Source: Pseudomonas sp. TMP9
Lineage (GTDB): Bacteria; Pseudomonadota; Gammaproteobacteria; Pseudomonadales; Pseudomonadaceae
DNA: 64,000 bases
Direction: 5' to 3'
Assembly (NCBI RefSeq): GCF_037943105.1
Contig: NZ_CP149803.1
Location: 558,001 to 622,000 of the forward strand
Position 1 is the first letter of the stretch; every line of letters starts with the position of its first letter. The translations under genes and the position numbers were made by a program. Below the pieces are notes generated by a model. That model was not told where the DNA came from and searched no databases. It saw nothing but the letters and a program-made list of their open reading frames with translations. Below, one piece after another: positions 36,376-45,751 of the stretch.

Positions 36376-38595
36376 TTATTCACTCTGGGGGGCGATAAAG
36401 GCAAGCAGTTCGTTCATCGGCATGGGCTTGGCAAACAGGTAGCCCTGGCCCTCGTGGCAGCCCATTTGCTTGAGCAGTGCGGCCTGGCTTTGTTGCTCAA
36501 TGCCCTCGGCAATCACTTCAAGATCAAGGCTCTGACCCAGTTGGATAATGGTTTCGACGATACGCCTGCCGCCTTCACTCTGTTCCAGCTGGCGAATAAA
36601 GCTGAGGTCGATTTTCAGACGGTCTACGTTGAGGCGCTCTAGGTAGCTGAGGGAGGAGAACCCGGTACCGAAGTCATCCACCGCCAGTGTCAAACCCCGT
36701 GCCTTGATTTGCTCGATGAGCACGGTCATCAGATCGGCTTCGAGCATGGCCATGGACTCGGTGATCTCAAGTTCGATCAGTTGCGGCTGCACGCTGCTTT
36801 CAGCCAGGGCGCTGCTGAGCATGTTGATAAAGCCGGGATGGCGCAGTTGTGCGACAGACACATTGATGGCCATGCGCAGCGGATGTTCGCTGTGCTGGTT
36901 GATGATGCCGAGGTCATGGCAAGCGACGCGCAAGACCCATTCGCCCAAGGCCACGATAAGCCCCGAGCTTTCGGCAAGTGGAATGAACTCGGCAGGGGAA
37001 ACGAAACGGTTATCTTCGGTGCGCCAGCGCAGCAGGGCTTCCACGCCTACAAGCTGGTTGTTTTGCAGGTTGTACTGAGGCTGATAGACGACGAACAGGC
37101 GCTCGCGTTCAAACGCCAGACGCAGGTCCTGCAGCAGTTGCACGCGGGCGCGGGTTTCAAACTCCATCTTGCGGCTGAAGTGATTGATGCTGCCGCGTTG
37201 TTGTTGCTTGCCATGCTTGAGGGCGATGCTGGCAGCCTTCAGCGCATCACTGCCTTTACCGTCTACCTGGTCCAAACGTGCGAGGCCGATGGTCGCGGTG
37301 ATGCGCTGGCTCAGCTCAGCAAACTGCAGCGGCTCTTGCAGCACTGTTTGTAGGTGTTCTTGGCTGAGGGTGCTGTGCTCGGCAAGAATGCCAAAAACGT
37401 CGCCATCGACCCGTGCGAGCAGGCTGCTATCCGATATCGAGGCCTGCAAGCGCGTGCTTACGGCTTGCAGCATGGCATCGCCAAGCGTGTGCCCCAGGGT
37501 GTCGTTGAATTCTGAAAAGCCGTCGATATCAATTAGGGCCAGGGTGAGCTCGCTGGCAGCGCTGCCGGCCAGTGCGCGGTCGAGGGCGTGAATAAGCGCT
37601 AGGCGATTAGGGATATGCAGCAGCTGGTCGTTATAGGCGTGGTCCTTGAGCTGGCTGAGCAGCAGGACGTTATCCAAGGTAATAACGATATTGCTGCAAA
37701 ACACCTCAAGCAGTTGTTTGTCGAGCTCGCCTAATGACCGCTGCGTTTGCAAGTAGGCGGCCATGTGGTTGTGCCCCTGGCCTTGGAAGAACAGCGTGGT
37801 GCTGGTCTCTGCGTAAATATTGCGTCGCTCGCTTAACGCTTGTTTGAGCGCATCCGCTACATGGCGATCGGGCAACTCGGCCAGTTGCTTATCGATGCAG
37901 GCCGTCAGGTTGCCGGCCGCGGCCACGATTAACGCGCTGGCGGGGGAGAACTCATGGTCATAGGCACACACCAGCCCTTCGGGTGGCAGGCCGAGCAGGC
38001 CGCAAATTTGCGTGATGATGCCTGCAGCAAATTCACTGACGCCTTGACGAGCCAGGAGTTGGCTGCTCGCGCGGATTACCATGCCAAGGCCAAGGCGGCT
38101 GGCGTTGATGGTGTGAATTTGGTCGTAAGAGCGAATAGCGGTAGTCAGCGAGGTGTAGAGGCGATTACGGGTCAGTTCGGATTTGGTTTTGTAGTCGTTG
38201 ATGTCGTAATCACGAATGGCTTCAAGCTCCGGGGCATAACCCGGTTGCCCAGTGCGCAGGATGATGCGCGTTTCGCTGTTAGCCATTTCTTCGCGGATAC
38301 GTTTAACCAAGTGCAGGCCGGCATGCTCGGACTCCATCACCACGTCTAACAGAATCACCGCAACCTGTGTGTCCTCATTGAGCAACTCGACAGCTTGGCT
38401 GGCTGAATAGGCATGCAGAAACCTCAGCGGGCGCCCGAGGATTTGCGTGTTGGCAAGCGCAAAACAGGTGGACTGGTGAACATCCTGATCATCATCGACG
38501 ATCAACACATGCCAAGCGTGTTCGGCATTCTCCTTCGGCGCGTGGCCGGTTTCGGCGTCGAAGTTAAAGAGATCATCATCGGCAATATCGGTCAT
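36376..38595 (-). CDS. Response regulator with DUF3369, degenerate GGDEF and active-looking EAL domain
   Basis: 739 residues. Receiver domain about 28-155 (HVLIVDDDQDV; phospho-Asp84 in ILLDVVMES; the distal Lys in NDYKTKSEL), then DUF3369 (about 170-330), GGDEF and EAL. The GGDEF signature is degraded to VDGDVF, so cyclase activity is unlikely. The EAL domain keeps the metal and catalytic set: EALLRW, INVSVAQL, ELEITES, DDFGTGFSSLSYL, RLKIDLSFI, EGIE. I predict a c-di-GMP phosphodiesterase switched by phosphorylation. It leads the operon with the two binding lipoproteins and the kinase; AAGG precedes the start ATG. Confidence 0.92.
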   Translation of the reverse strand: MTDIADDDLFNFDAETGHAPKENAEHAWHVLIVDDDQDVHQSTCFALANTQILGRPLRFLHAYSASQAVELLNEDTQVAVILLDVVMESEHAGLHLVKRIREEMANSETRIILRTGQPGYAPELEAIRDYDINDYKTKSELTRNRLYTSLTTAIRSYDQIHTINASRLGLGMVIRASSQLLARQGVSEFAAGIITQICGLLGLPPEGLVCAYDHEFSPASALIVAAAGNLTACIDKQLAELPDRHVADALKQALSERRNIYAETSTTLFFQGQGHNHMAAYLQTQRSLGELDKQLLEVFCSNIVITLDNVLLLSQLKDHAYNDQLLHIPNRLALIHALDRALAGSAASELTLALIDIDGFSEFNDTLGHTLGDAMLQAVSTRLQASISDSSLLARVDGDVFGILAEHSTLSQEHLQTVLQEPLQFAELSQRITATIGLARLDQVDGKGSDALKAASIALKHGKQQQRGSINHFSRKMEFETRARVQLLQDLRLAFERERLFVVYQPQYNLQNNQLVGVEALLRWRTEDNRFVSPAEFIPLAESSGLIVALGEWVLRVACHDLGIINQHSEHPLRMAINVSVAQLRHPGFINMLSSALAESSVQPQLIELEITESMAMLEADLMTVLIEQIKARGLTLAVDDFGTGFSSLSYLERLNVDRLKIDLSFIRQLEQSEGGRRIVETIIQLGQSLDLEVIAEGIEQQSQAALLKQMGCHEGQGYLFAKPMPMNELLAFIAPQSE

Positions 38596-38984
38596 GAATC
38601 GGCCTTAACTAATGGGAGGAATCCAGCCAGCACCGTCTCAAGCGTTGAGTCGTCGCCATTTACTCACTGCATAATTATCGGTTGTGGGCTGCCAGTAGGT
38701 GTTGTGCTCAAAGCGGATAACAGCCCTTTGCAGTCTAGTTAAAAACCGCGCTGAAACAGAACCCATTTATTGAATGGCAGGCATAAATGTGCAGCACGCT
38801 AGCCACCGCGTAGTCAGTCAATCAAAGGGGCTGTGTAGCCTGATGGCGGAGGGGCGTGTTTGCGGGTAGCGTCTAAGTGCGCTGCAGAACAAGTACAGGC
38901 GTCGTCAGTGAGGGCCGCTGACGGTTGAGCATGGTTGATGCGAGGTGCCTGCTTCACGTGTTGGCGTAAAACAGGCACGTGCTA
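38596..38984. other. 389-base intergenic stretch upstream of the signalling operon
   Basis: It must hold the promoter of the regulator-binding protein-kinase operon (minus strand), but I see no convincing -35/-10 or -24/-12 pair; GATAAT on the minus strand around 38672-38677 is the best -10 candidate. No open frame with a ribosome site is present. A hairpin near the far end is listed separately. Confidence 0.4.
38945..38978 (-). terminator. Possible terminator of the CNNM gene
   Basis: GTGCCTG (38945-38951) pairs with CAGGCAC (38972-38978) around a 20-base loop, 7 bases beyond the CNNM stop. On the minus strand TTTT lies in the loop, not after the stem, so intrinsic termination is uncertain. 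Confidence 0.35.
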
Positions 38985-40010
38985 TCACTCTTCGCGAATG
39001 GCTTTGATTCGATGTTCCCAGCGGCGCTTGGCGAAGCGGCGCATGTTGGGGATGTCATCGGTTTCATCAAGGATGGCTTTGCCGATGATGGTCTCCATGA
39101 TGTCTTCCAGGGTCACCAGGCCGCGCCAGCTGCCGAATTCGTCATAAACCAGGCACATGTGCTGACGCTCTTGCATCAGCAGGGCCATTAGGTTTTCTAC
39201 GTTCATGGTTTCCAGCACCACTTTCAGCGGTTTGAGAATGCTGGATACGGGTAGCTGATCATCCTCGGCGGACAGTGCGTCATAGCGAAACACCACACCC
39301 AGCGGCGATTCTTCCTCATTGATGACCGGGTAGCGTGAGAATTGGCTTTCTTTGACGCGCAGCTTGAACGCGCTGATTGTCTCGCCGGGCGCTGCGGCCT
39401 CGCAAACGATACGCGGGGTCATAATGTCGCGCAGCTTGATGTCATGCAGGTCTAGGATGTTGCCAATCACGCGCTGCTCGTCGTCATCTAACTGGCCCGA
39501 TTCGCGGCCCAATAACGTCAGCGCTTTGATTTCCTGGCGAATGTCGTGCTCGGGCTCTTTGCCGCCCATCAGGCGCATAAGCGAGTCAGACAGCAGGATA
39601 AAAGGTTTGAGCATCAGGATCATGGCGCCCAATAAGCCGGGTAGAAACGGCGCCAGTGTCCGCCAGTAACGCGCCCCCAGCGTTTTTGGCACGATTTCCG
39701 AGAGCACCAGAATCAGCAAGGTCATTACCGCCGACGCGATACCCAGGTAGCCATCGCCAAAAACCACCGTCACCTGCGCGCCAACGCCAGTTGCACCCAC
39801 GGTGTGGGCCACGGTGTTCAGCGTGAGGATGGCGGCAAGGGGTTTATCAATTTGATCCTTCAGCGCTTTTAGCCGCTCATACAGCTTGGGCTTATCAGCC
39901 CTTTGCTGGGCGATATAGCTGGGCGTTAGCGACAGCAGCGCTGCTTCGAGAATCGAGCAGATAAACGAAACCAGAATGGAGAGAACAGCAAAAGCCAGTA
40001 GGAGTGTCAT
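38985..40010 (-). CDS. CNNM/CorC-family membrane protein with CBS pair
   Basis: 341 residues from ATG 40010; a TTG 27 bases upstream is open but no better. DUF21 membrane domain with four helices (about 1-175; ILVSFICSILEAALLSLTPSY, LNTVAHTVGATGVGAQVTV) followed by a CBS pair (IMTPRIVCEAAAPGETI...; VLETMNVENLMALLMQERQHMCLVYDEFGSWRGLVTLEDIMETIIG). Such CNNM proteins (MpfA/YhdP-like, older name 'hemolysin-like') export Mg2+ in exchange for Na+, with CBS domains binding ATP-Mg. The C-terminal CorC/HlyC domain found in longer relatives is missing, so this is the short form. Stands alone. Confidence 0.9.
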   Translation of the reverse strand: MTLLLAFAVLSILVSFICSILEAALLSLTPSYIAQQRADKPKLYERLKALKDQIDKPLAAILTLNTVAHTVGATGVGAQVTVVFGDGYLGIASAVMTLLILVLSEIVPKTLGARYWRTLAPFLPGLLGAMILMLKPFILLSDSLMRLMGGKEPEHDIRQEIKALTLLGRESGQLDDDEQRVIGNILDLHDIKLRDIMTPRIVCEAAAPGETISAFKLRVKESQFSRYPVINEEESPLGVVFRYDALSAEDDQLPVSSILKPLKVVLETMNVENLMALLMQERQHMCLVYDEFGSWRGLVTLEDIMETIIGKAILDETDDIPNMRRFAKRRWEHRIKAIREE

Positions 40011-40158
40011 TGAGGGGTATGCGTGACTAATGGGCAAACAGATTACATGAACAGCCCACCCGTTACCGCTCTGCCCGCATGGGTTAACACAATAAGCTGC
40101 AACAAATCGTGTACACGGCTGGGGACGATCATGCCCCCAGCCGCCTCAGCGGGCGTGG

Positions 40159-40572
40159 TTAGGTTTTGCCCTGCTGCGCTTTAAGCAAGTCACGGATTTC
40201 GCTGAGCAGTGCCTGATCTGCGGTTGGCCCAGGAGGCGCTGTGGGTGCAACTTCTTCTTCGCGCTTGAGTTTGTTCAGCACCTTTATGCCCATAAAGATG
40301 GCGAACGCGACGATCAGAAAATCCAAGACGGTCTGGATAAATTTGCCATAGCCCAAGGTAACGGCCGCGACATCACCTTCAGCCGCTTTGAGCACCACGG
40401 CCAGGTCGGAGAAGTCCACGCCGCCAATCAATACGCCCAATGGCGGCATCACTACATCGCCGACAAAGGATGAAACGATCTTGCCAAAGGCGGCGCCGAT
40501 GATGATGCCAACGGCCATGTCGACCACATTGCCTTTGACGGCGAAGGTTTTGAATTCACTGATTATGCTCAT
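40159..40572 (-). CDS. mscL: Large-conductance mechanosensitive channel
   Basis: 137 residues (E. coli 136). Start ATG 40572 with CGGAAG upstream; the frame to 40614 is an extension without ribosome site. Standard MscL: amphipathic N-terminal helix [20 protein letters not shown], pore helix [22 protein letters not shown], second helix [18 protein letters not shown] and the C-terminal bundle ([12 protein letters not shown]). It opens under membrane tension and releases solutes on osmotic downshock. Confidence 0.96.
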   Translation of the reverse strand: MSIISEFKTFAVKGNVVDMAVGIIIGAAFGKIVSSFVGDVVMPPLGVLIGGVDFSDLAVVLKAAEGDVAAVTLGYGKFIQTVLDFLIVAFAIFMGIKVLNKLKREEEVAPTAPPGPTADQALLSEIRDLLKAQQGKT

Positions 40573-40640
40573 GGGGCGCTTCCGGATGGGTGAGGTTGCG
40601 CTGAGTGTAATCAAGCAAACAAAGGCCTGCCAGTCAGGGG

Positions 40641-41387
40641 TCAGCCTGGCCAGTTCACTTCGGGCAGCGACTCAAAACCGGGTTTAGCCAGCAGGTAGCC
40701 TTGGAACAGTTCCACGCCCATGTCGCGCAACGCGTGCAGCTCGCCAAGGGTTTCGATGCCCTCGGCAATCACCCGAATATTCAACTTGCGGCACATCATT
40801 AAGGTGGCGTCGACCAGCACCTGGCGCACGCTGTCTGTATCGATGTCGCGGATCAGCTGCATGTCCAGCTTGATCAAGTCAGGCTGGAAGTCAGCCAGCA
40901 GGTTCAGGCCTGCATAGCCTGCGCCGAAATCATCGATGGCCGTCATAAAACCCTGCTTGCGATAGGCGCGCAGGATATTCGTCAGGTGGTCAATATCCAG
41001 CACCTGCTCTTGCTCGGTAACCTCGAAAATAATCCGCTCCAGCGGGAAGTTAAACCGCTCAGCCGCCTCCAGCGTGGCGCGGATGCAGGTCTCCGGCTTA
41101 TAAACCGCGTTAGGCATAAAGTTGATCGAGACCATCGCCGGCACTTGCAGCTTGGCGGCCCATTCCAATGCGGTAATCCGGCAGGCTTGATCAAAGGGGT
41201 AGAGGTTATCCCGGTTGAGCTGGCCTAGCAGGCTGCCGGCGGACTCACCGGCAGGGCCACGAACCAGCGCTTCATGGGCGAATATCGTTCCCGTACTCAG
41301 GTTGACGATGGGCTGGAAAGCCATGCTAATCGGGAAGCCTAAACCATGGCCGTCACGGCAAGCCGAACATCCTGATGCAGTACTCAT
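40641..41387 (-). CDS. Stand-alone EAL-domain protein (c-di-GMP phosphodiesterase)
   Basis: 248 residues, nearly all EAL domain. Catalytic set present: HEALVRG for [13 protein letters not shown] (Asn), FEVTEQ (Glu), [10 protein letters not shown] (Asp pair), LIKLDMQLI (Lys) and AEGIET (Glu). The N-terminus has a small CxxC ([10 protein letters not shown]) that could bind metal or react to redox state. There is no sensor domain, so activity may be set by expression or by partners. Some short EALs of this layout act as adaptor proteins instead. ATG 41387 follows AAGAGGATAGGTA. Confidence 0.9.
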   Translation of the reverse strand: MSTASGCSACRDGHGLGFPISMAFQPIVNLSTGTIFAHEALVRGPAGESAGSLLGQLNRDNLYPFDQACRITALEWAAKLQVPAMVSINFMPNAVYKPETCIRATLEAAERFNFPLERIIFEVTEQEQVLDIDHLTNILRAYRKQGFMTAIDDFGAGYAGLNLLADFQPDLIKLDMQLIRDIDTDSVRQVLVDATLMMCRKLNIRVIAEGIETLGELHALRDMGVELFQGYLLAKPGFESLPEVNWPG

Positions 41388-41520
41388 TACCTATCCTCTT
41401 AGCGATTCGTGGTGACAGGCAACGATAGCAGACCCCGCCGGTCGATGGGGCCTGAAGACCTTCCGGCAGAGTCCAAGCGACTGGGCTAGGCTCAGTTGAA
41501 GCCGTTAAGAGGATGCCGTT

Positions 41521-41763
41521 ATGCCCTTGGAACATCACCCGTTGCACCGCGAATTCCCCGAGTACACAGCACAGTTGCAGGGGTTGTTAAGCCGGGATGG
41601 CCACTTTAGCCGTTTAGTCGAGGAGTACGATGCGCTCGACAAACGCATCTATGAAGTTGAGAGCGGTCGGGTGGCCATTGATGAGATTGTGCTGCTCGGT
41701 TTGAAGATGCAGCGCGTCAGCCTTAAAGATGAGCTCGGCGATTTTTTACGCAAAGCGCTATGA
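41521..41763 (+). CDS. DUF465 (YdcH) small protein, first paralogue
   Basis: 80 residues, the YdcH/DUF465 family: an alpha-helical hairpin rich in charged residues (EHHPLHREFPEYTAQLQGLL, FSRLVEEYDALDKRIYEVES, MQRVSLKDELGDFL). The C-terminal 'Q/E-RVSLKDEL' motif is the family hallmark. It is cytoplasmic, with no assigned function. A paralogue follows 85 bases downstream in the same direction. AAGAGGAT precedes the ATG. Confidence 0.88.
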   Translation: MPLEHHPLHREFPEYTAQLQGLLSRDGHFSRLVEEYDALDKRIYEVESGRVAIDEIVLLGLKMQRVSLKDELGDFLRKAL

Positions 41764-41848
41764 GGCGAATGGCTTGATCCGGGTCAACTGCTGACGCTGG
41801 ATCGGGAGGTAGGCTGTATCCAGTAACTACCCCCTAAGGAGCGCCACT

Positions 41849-42094
41849 ATGCATGTTGAACATCATCCCCTGATTAAAGACTTCCCCGAACTGCGCGACG
41901 CATTGCACCAGCTGCGTACAGGCGACGCCCATTTTGCTCGCCAAGCGGATGACTATGAGGATTTGGATAAGCGCATTTGCCGGATCGAAGCAGGCAACGA
42001 GGTGCTGGCAGACGACGCCTTGCTATTGCTTAAGCAAGAGCGCGTTAGCCTTAAAGATGAGCTGGCCCAGCGCCTCAAGCAGGTGGCCGTATAA
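41849..42094 (+). CDS. DUF465 (YdcH) small protein, second paralogue
   Basis: 81 residues with the same plan as the preceding gene: VEHHPLIKDFPELRDALHQL, DYEDLDKRICRIEAGNE and ERVSLKDELAQRLKQ. TAAGGAG precedes ATG 41849. The pair is an old tandem duplication, as the sequences share motifs but differ in most other positions. radA follows after 101 bases. Confidence 0.88.
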   Translation: MHVEHHPLIKDFPELRDALHQLRTGDAHFARQADDYEDLDKRICRIEAGNEVLADDALLLLKQERVSLKDELAQRLKQVAV

Positions 42095-42195
42095 CGCAGC
42101 AGGTGCGGCAAAGGCGGTAAATCCAGATTCCGTAATGCTGTAAATATATCCAGCTATTTCGTATGATCCGGGCTCAGCTTATTGAGGAGTCCGGC

Positions 42196-43560
42196 ATGGC
42201 CAAGGCCAAGCGTATGTATGGCTGCACCGAGTGTGGCGCGACCTTTCCCAAATGGGCCGGCCAGTGCGGCGAGTGCGGTGTGTGGAATACCTTGGTTGAG
42301 ACCCTGCTCGAAGCCAATGCGGTAATGCCCAATGGGCGAGCCGGTTGGGCGGGCGAGAGGGTCCAAATCAAGACCTTGGCCGAGGTCAGTGTCGAAGAAA
42401 TGCCGCGTTTCTCCACGGCATCCGGAGAGTTAGACCGGGTGCTCGGCGGCGGTCTGGTGGACGGCTCGGTGGTACTGATCGGCGGTGACCCTGGTATCGG
42501 CAAATCAACCATCCTGCTGCAAACCTTGTGCAACATCGCCACGCGCTTCCCTGCGCTATACGTGACGGGCGAAGAATCCCAACAGCAGGTGGCCATGCGT
42601 GCTCGCCGCTTGGGTTTGCCAGAAGACAAACTCAAGGTCATGACCGAAACTTGCATCGAAAGCATCATCGCCACCGCGCGCATAGAAAAGCCCAAGGTGA
42701 TGGTGATCGACTCAATCCAAACCATCTTCACCGAGCAACTGCAATCGGCTCCTGGTGGCGTCGCCCAGGTGCGCGAGAGTGCGGCATTGCTGGTGCGCTT
42801 CGCTAAACAAAGCGGCACGGCGATTTTTCTGGTTGGTCACGTGACCAAGGAAGGTGCGCTGGCTGGCCCACGCGTGCTCGAACACATGGTCGACACCGTG
42901 TTGTATTTCGAGGGTGAGTCTGACGGTCGCCTGCGATTGCTGCGTGCAGTGAAGAACCGCTTTGGCGCGATCAATGAACTGGGCGTATTCGGCATGACCG
43001 ACCGGGGCCTGAAAGAAGTCACCAACCCCTCGGCGATCTTCCTCACCCGCGCCCAAGAAGAAGTGCCCGGCAGCGTGGTGATGGCCACTTGGGAAGGAAC
43101 CCGGCCGATGCTGGTTGAGGTGCAGGCGTTGGTCGATACCAGCCACATGGCCAACCCACGGCGGGTGACCTTGGGTTTAGATCAGAATCGACTGGCCATG
43201 CTGCTGGCGGTGCTGCACCGGCACGGCGGCATCCCCACCCACGATCAGGATGTTTTTCTCAACGTGGTCGGCGGGGTCAAGGTGCTGGAAACCGCCTCTG
43301 ACTTGGCGCTCATGGCGGCGGTGATCTCCAGCTTGCGAAACAAGCCGTTGCCGCATGATCTGTTGGTGTTCGGCGAGGTTGGTTTGTCTGGCGAAATTCG
43401 CCCGGTGCCGAGCGGGCAGGAGCGTTTGAAGGAGGCGGCGAAACACGGCTTCAAGCGCGCCATCGTGCCCAAGGGCAATGCGCCAAAGGATCCGCCGCCC
43501 GGTTTGCAAGTGATTGCTGTCACGCGGCTGGAACAAGCGCTGGACGCGTTGTTTGAGTAA
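42196..43560 (+). CDS. radA: DNA repair/branch-migration ATPase RadA (Sms)
   Basis: 454 residues from ATG 42196 (GAGGAG at 42184-42189); an ATG at 42163 is in frame but lacks a ribosome site. N-terminal C4 zinc finger (Cys10, Cys13, Cys24, Cys27), RecA-like core with Walker A GGDPGIGKST, the RadA-specific KNRFG motif (KNRFGAINELGVF) and a C-terminal Lon-protease-like domain (NVVGGVKVLETASDLALMAA, FGEVGLSGEIRPV) in which the proteolytic serine is absent, as is normal. It speeds branch migration in recombinational repair. Convergent with mapZ, separated by a shared terminator. Confidence 0.97.
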   Translation: MAKAKRMYGCTECGATFPKWAGQCGECGVWNTLVETLLEANAVMPNGRAGWAGERVQIKTLAEVSVEEMPRFSTASGELDRVLGGGLVDGSVVLIGGDPGIGKSTILLQTLCNIATRFPALYVTGEESQQQVAMRARRLGLPEDKLKVMTETCIESIIATARIEKPKVMVIDSIQTIFTEQLQSAPGGVAQVRESAALLVRFAKQSGTAIFLVGHVTKEGALAGPRVLEHMVDTVLYFEGESDGRLRLLRAVKNRFGAINELGVFGMTDRGLKEVTNPSAIFLTRAQEEVPGSVVMATWEGTRPMLVEVQALVDTSHMANPRRVTLGLDQNRLAMLLAVLHRHGGIPTHDQDVFLNVVGGVKVLETASDLALMAAVISSLRNKPLPHDLLVFGEVGLSGEIRPVPSGQERLKEAAKHGFKRAIVPKGNAPKDPPPGLQVIAVTRLEQALDALFE

Positions 43561-43590
43561 TCGGTCGGTTTGGGATTAGCGCTGTGCAGT

Positions 43591-43615
43591 AAAAAGGAGG
43601 CTTAGCCTCCTTTTT
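43591..43615. terminator. Bidirectional terminator between radA and mapZ
   Basis: AAAAAGGAGG (43591-43600) pairs with CCTCCTTTTT (43606-43615) around CTTAG. A-run and T-run flank the GC-rich stem on both strands, so it can stop both converging transcripts. It overlaps neither reading frame. Confidence 0.92.
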
Positions 43616-43617
43616 AT

Positions 43618-43989
43618 TTACTCGTCTTCACCGAGGGCGGCGAGTTCGCGCTCGAGCAAGCTTTCATCGCCGAGGTTAAGTTCTACCAGGCGGCGTAAAT
43701 GGCTGATCGAGTCGAGGTCGATATGCCGACAAACGAAACCGAGTAAGTCAGCCTGAGTACGCGTCAGCACCACTTCCATCTGCACCCGGGTGTCATCAGC
43801 CAGTTGGATGTTGGCGTTAAACGCTTGATCAGGGTCGCCGTTCCAGCCGTCAGGACGCTTGATCAGCAAGCCCTTGAGCGACACATCATGCAGTTCAACC
43901 GCCCAGTGACGATCCCCCTGCGTAATCTCAGTGGGGGCGTCGAAAGCGATACGGTGAAAACGCCGACGCTCGTTAGCTGCTGCGCTCAT
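43618..43989 (-). CDS. mapZ: PilZ-domain c-di-GMP receptor, MapZ
   Basis: 123 residues from ATG 43989 (AGGAG 10 bases upstream); the open frame beyond is unsupported. A single PilZ domain with both c-di-GMP motifs: RRRFHR near the N-terminus and HDVSLKGLL (DxSxxG). The C-terminus ([20 protein letters not shown]) is nearly the same as P. aeruginosa PA4608, MapZ. In that species MapZ binds the chemotaxis methyltransferase CheR1 when loaded with c-di-GMP and lowers its activity, changing flagellar reversal. Convergent with radA, as in PAO1. Confidence 0.92.
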   Translation of the reverse strand: MSAAANERRRFHRIAFDAPTEITQGDRHWAVELHDVSLKGLLIKRPDGWNGDPDQAFNANIQLADDTRVQMEVVLTRTQADLLGFVCRHIDLDSISHLRRLVELNLGDESLLERELAALGEDE

Positions 43990-44156
43990 GTAAAGAAACT
44001 CCTGCGAGGTTTTACCCACTATAGCCAAGGCCGCTGCCAATGGCTTGGTTTTATCGGTGTGGCGATGGGGCTGGCTGCCAAGTGCGTCTGCGGGCAAGAT
44101 GAAATGGGCGCGCAGCACCGAGTATAAAAGATGAGCACTTCGACTTTCAGGCATAA

Positions 44157-44181
44157 AAAAACCGGCTTGTGGCCGGTTTTT
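44157..44181 (-). terminator. Terminator of ppa
   Basis: AAAAACCGG (44157-44165) pairs with CCGGTTTTT (44173-44181) around a 7-base loop, 17 bases beyond the ppa stop. On the minus strand the stem is followed by a T run, a standard intrinsic terminator. Confidence 0.92.
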
Positions 44182-44197
44182 AGGGGGTGGTCTCAGC

Positions 44198-44725
44198 TTA
44201 TTTTTGGTAAGCCGCGGCCGCCTTGATGATTTCGGCGCGGGCAGCGTCTGCATCGCCCCAGCCTTCAACCTTGACCCATTTGCCTTTTTCGAGATCTTTG
44301 TAGTTCTCGAAAAAGTGCTTGATCTGCTCAAGCAGCAGAGCGGGTAAGTCGGTGTATTCCTTAACGTCCACGTATAGCTGGCTGAGCTTATCGTGCGGTA
44401 CGGCGATCAGTTTGGCGTCGCCACCGGCTTCGTCAGTCATGTGCAGCACGCCGATTGGGCGTGCGCGTACCACTGAGCCGGGGGCTACTGGATAGGGCGT
44501 GACGACCAGCACGTCGAGGGCATCGCCATCGTCGGCCAACGTGTTGGGGATGTAGCCGTAGTTGGCCGGGTAGAACATCGGGGTCGCCATAAAGCGGTCG
44601 ACGAACAGGCAGTCGGTGTCTTTGTCGATTTCGTATTTGATCGGCGCGTGATTGGCCGGGATTTCGACAACAACATAGATGTCGTTTGGCAGGTCTTTAC
44701 CCGCTGGAACCTTGCTGTAGCTCAT
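44198..44725 (-). CDS. ppa: Inorganic pyrophosphatase (family I)
   Basis: 175 residues (E. coli 176). Start ATG 44725 after GGGAG. Signature [15 protein letters not shown] carries the three metal-binding aspartates; Ala replaces the usual Pro of DGDPLD, as in other pseudomonads. Further active-site strings are [15 protein letters not shown] and [18 protein letters not shown]. Splits pyrophosphate to phosphate in the cytoplasm with Mg2+ and so drives biosynthetic reactions. Monocistronic, with its own terminator. Confidence 0.97.
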   Translation of the reverse strand: MSYSKVPAGKDLPNDIYVVVEIPANHAPIKYEIDKDTDCLFVDRFMATPMFYPANYGYIPNTLADDGDALDVLVVTPYPVAPGSVVRARPIGVLHMTDEAGGDAKLIAVPHDKLSQLYVDVKEYTDLPALLLEQIKHFFENYKDLEKGKWVKVEGWGDADAARAEIIKAAAAYQK

Positions 44726-44801
44726 GAGTGACTCCCGGTGCTGGGCCAAAAAAGTGGCGCGATTATAGGCATATTCCCCGAGCGTTGCTATGCCGGGATG
44801 G

Positions 44802-45641
44802 CTAGCCATTGGTCGCGCACGCAGGGCGTGTTCGCCTGCTTTGGTAATTCGGGTTGTTGGCGTGCAATTGCTGCAGCCGAGCCAGAGGGTCTTGGCGATA
44901 GAACAGCGCCAACTGCGCATAAACGACGGGGAAGGCTTTTACCAGTAGATCGGGCGCGCTGAAAAAGTATTCGCTGGTGACGGCGAAAAACTCCGCCGAG
45001 TTTTCCGCAGCATAAGGATCAATGGCTGTGTCAGCGTTGGGGTTGGCATCCAGTTCGGCGTTGAGTTGATCGAAGGCGCTTTGCATGGCCTTCGCCCATT
45101 GCTCAACATGCATAGTGCTGTGCAAGGGCGGCAGGCCGTTGGCGTCGCCGTTGAGCATGTCCAGCGTATGCGCCAGTTCATGGATCACCAGGTTGTAGGC
45201 ATGCCATTGGCCGCTGGCCAAGACGCCAGGCCACGCGAGAATCACTGCGCCGTGCTGCCACGCCTCGCCACTGTGTGCAGCGTCCCATTCATGCACCACG
45301 CCGCTGGCGTCGCGGTGGCGCTGCGGGCTGACGAAGTCATCCGGGTAAAGCACGATTTCATGAAAATTTTGGTACCAGTTGAGGTCGGCTAAGTGCAGCA
45401 GCGGCAGTTCGGCCTGTACCGCCAGTATCAGCCGGTCATGGCCGTCGAGTGCCACACCAGGCATGGCGCTGAGGTGTTTATGCTGCAGAAACAGCACGGC
45501 CCGTTCGCGCAGGCGTTGCTGTTCGGCGGCATCCAAGCCGTCAAGGATCGGCAGTTGCTGCAAGACGGCTTGCCACTGCTCGGGGCTGACAGGGTGACGG
45601 GCAATGATGCGCTGGCGACGCCAGGCTCGTAGCGACCACAT
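44802..45641 (-). CDS. mtfA: MtfA-type zinc metallopeptidase (DUF980)
   Basis: 279 residues (E. coli MtfA 265). The zinc site HExxH is HELAH at 154-158 ([20 protein letters not shown]), with a downstream Glu in [16 protein letters not shown] as third ligand, as in anthrax lethal-factor-like peptidases. The opening [22 protein letters not shown] is typical of the family. In E. coli MtfA binds the glucose repressor Mlc and so affects ptsG; pseudomonads lack that circuit in this form, so the local role is open. Cytoplasmic. Confidence 0.9.
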   Translation of the reverse strand: MWSLRAWRRQRIIARHPVSPEQWQAVLQQLPILDGLDAAEQQRLRERAVLFLQHKHLSAMPGVALDGHDRLILAVQAELPLLHLADLNWYQNFHEIVLYPDDFVSPQRHRDASGVVHEWDAAHSGEAWQHGAVILAWPGVLASGQWHAYNLVIHELAHTLDMLNGDANGLPPLHSTMHVEQWAKAMQSAFDQLNAELDANPNADTAIDPYAAENSAEFFAVTSEYFFSAPDLLVKAFPVVYAQLALFYRQDPLARLQQLHANNPNYQSRRTRPACATNG

Positions 45642-45751
45642 GGGCTCAGCTCAATTAATGGGGGCGCTCACCATAAGCTGGGGGTGGGTGCCGGGCAAGT
45701 CGGCATAAAGGCTGCAGTGAAGTGGCTGTGTACGACCTGGGAGGGCTGCCA

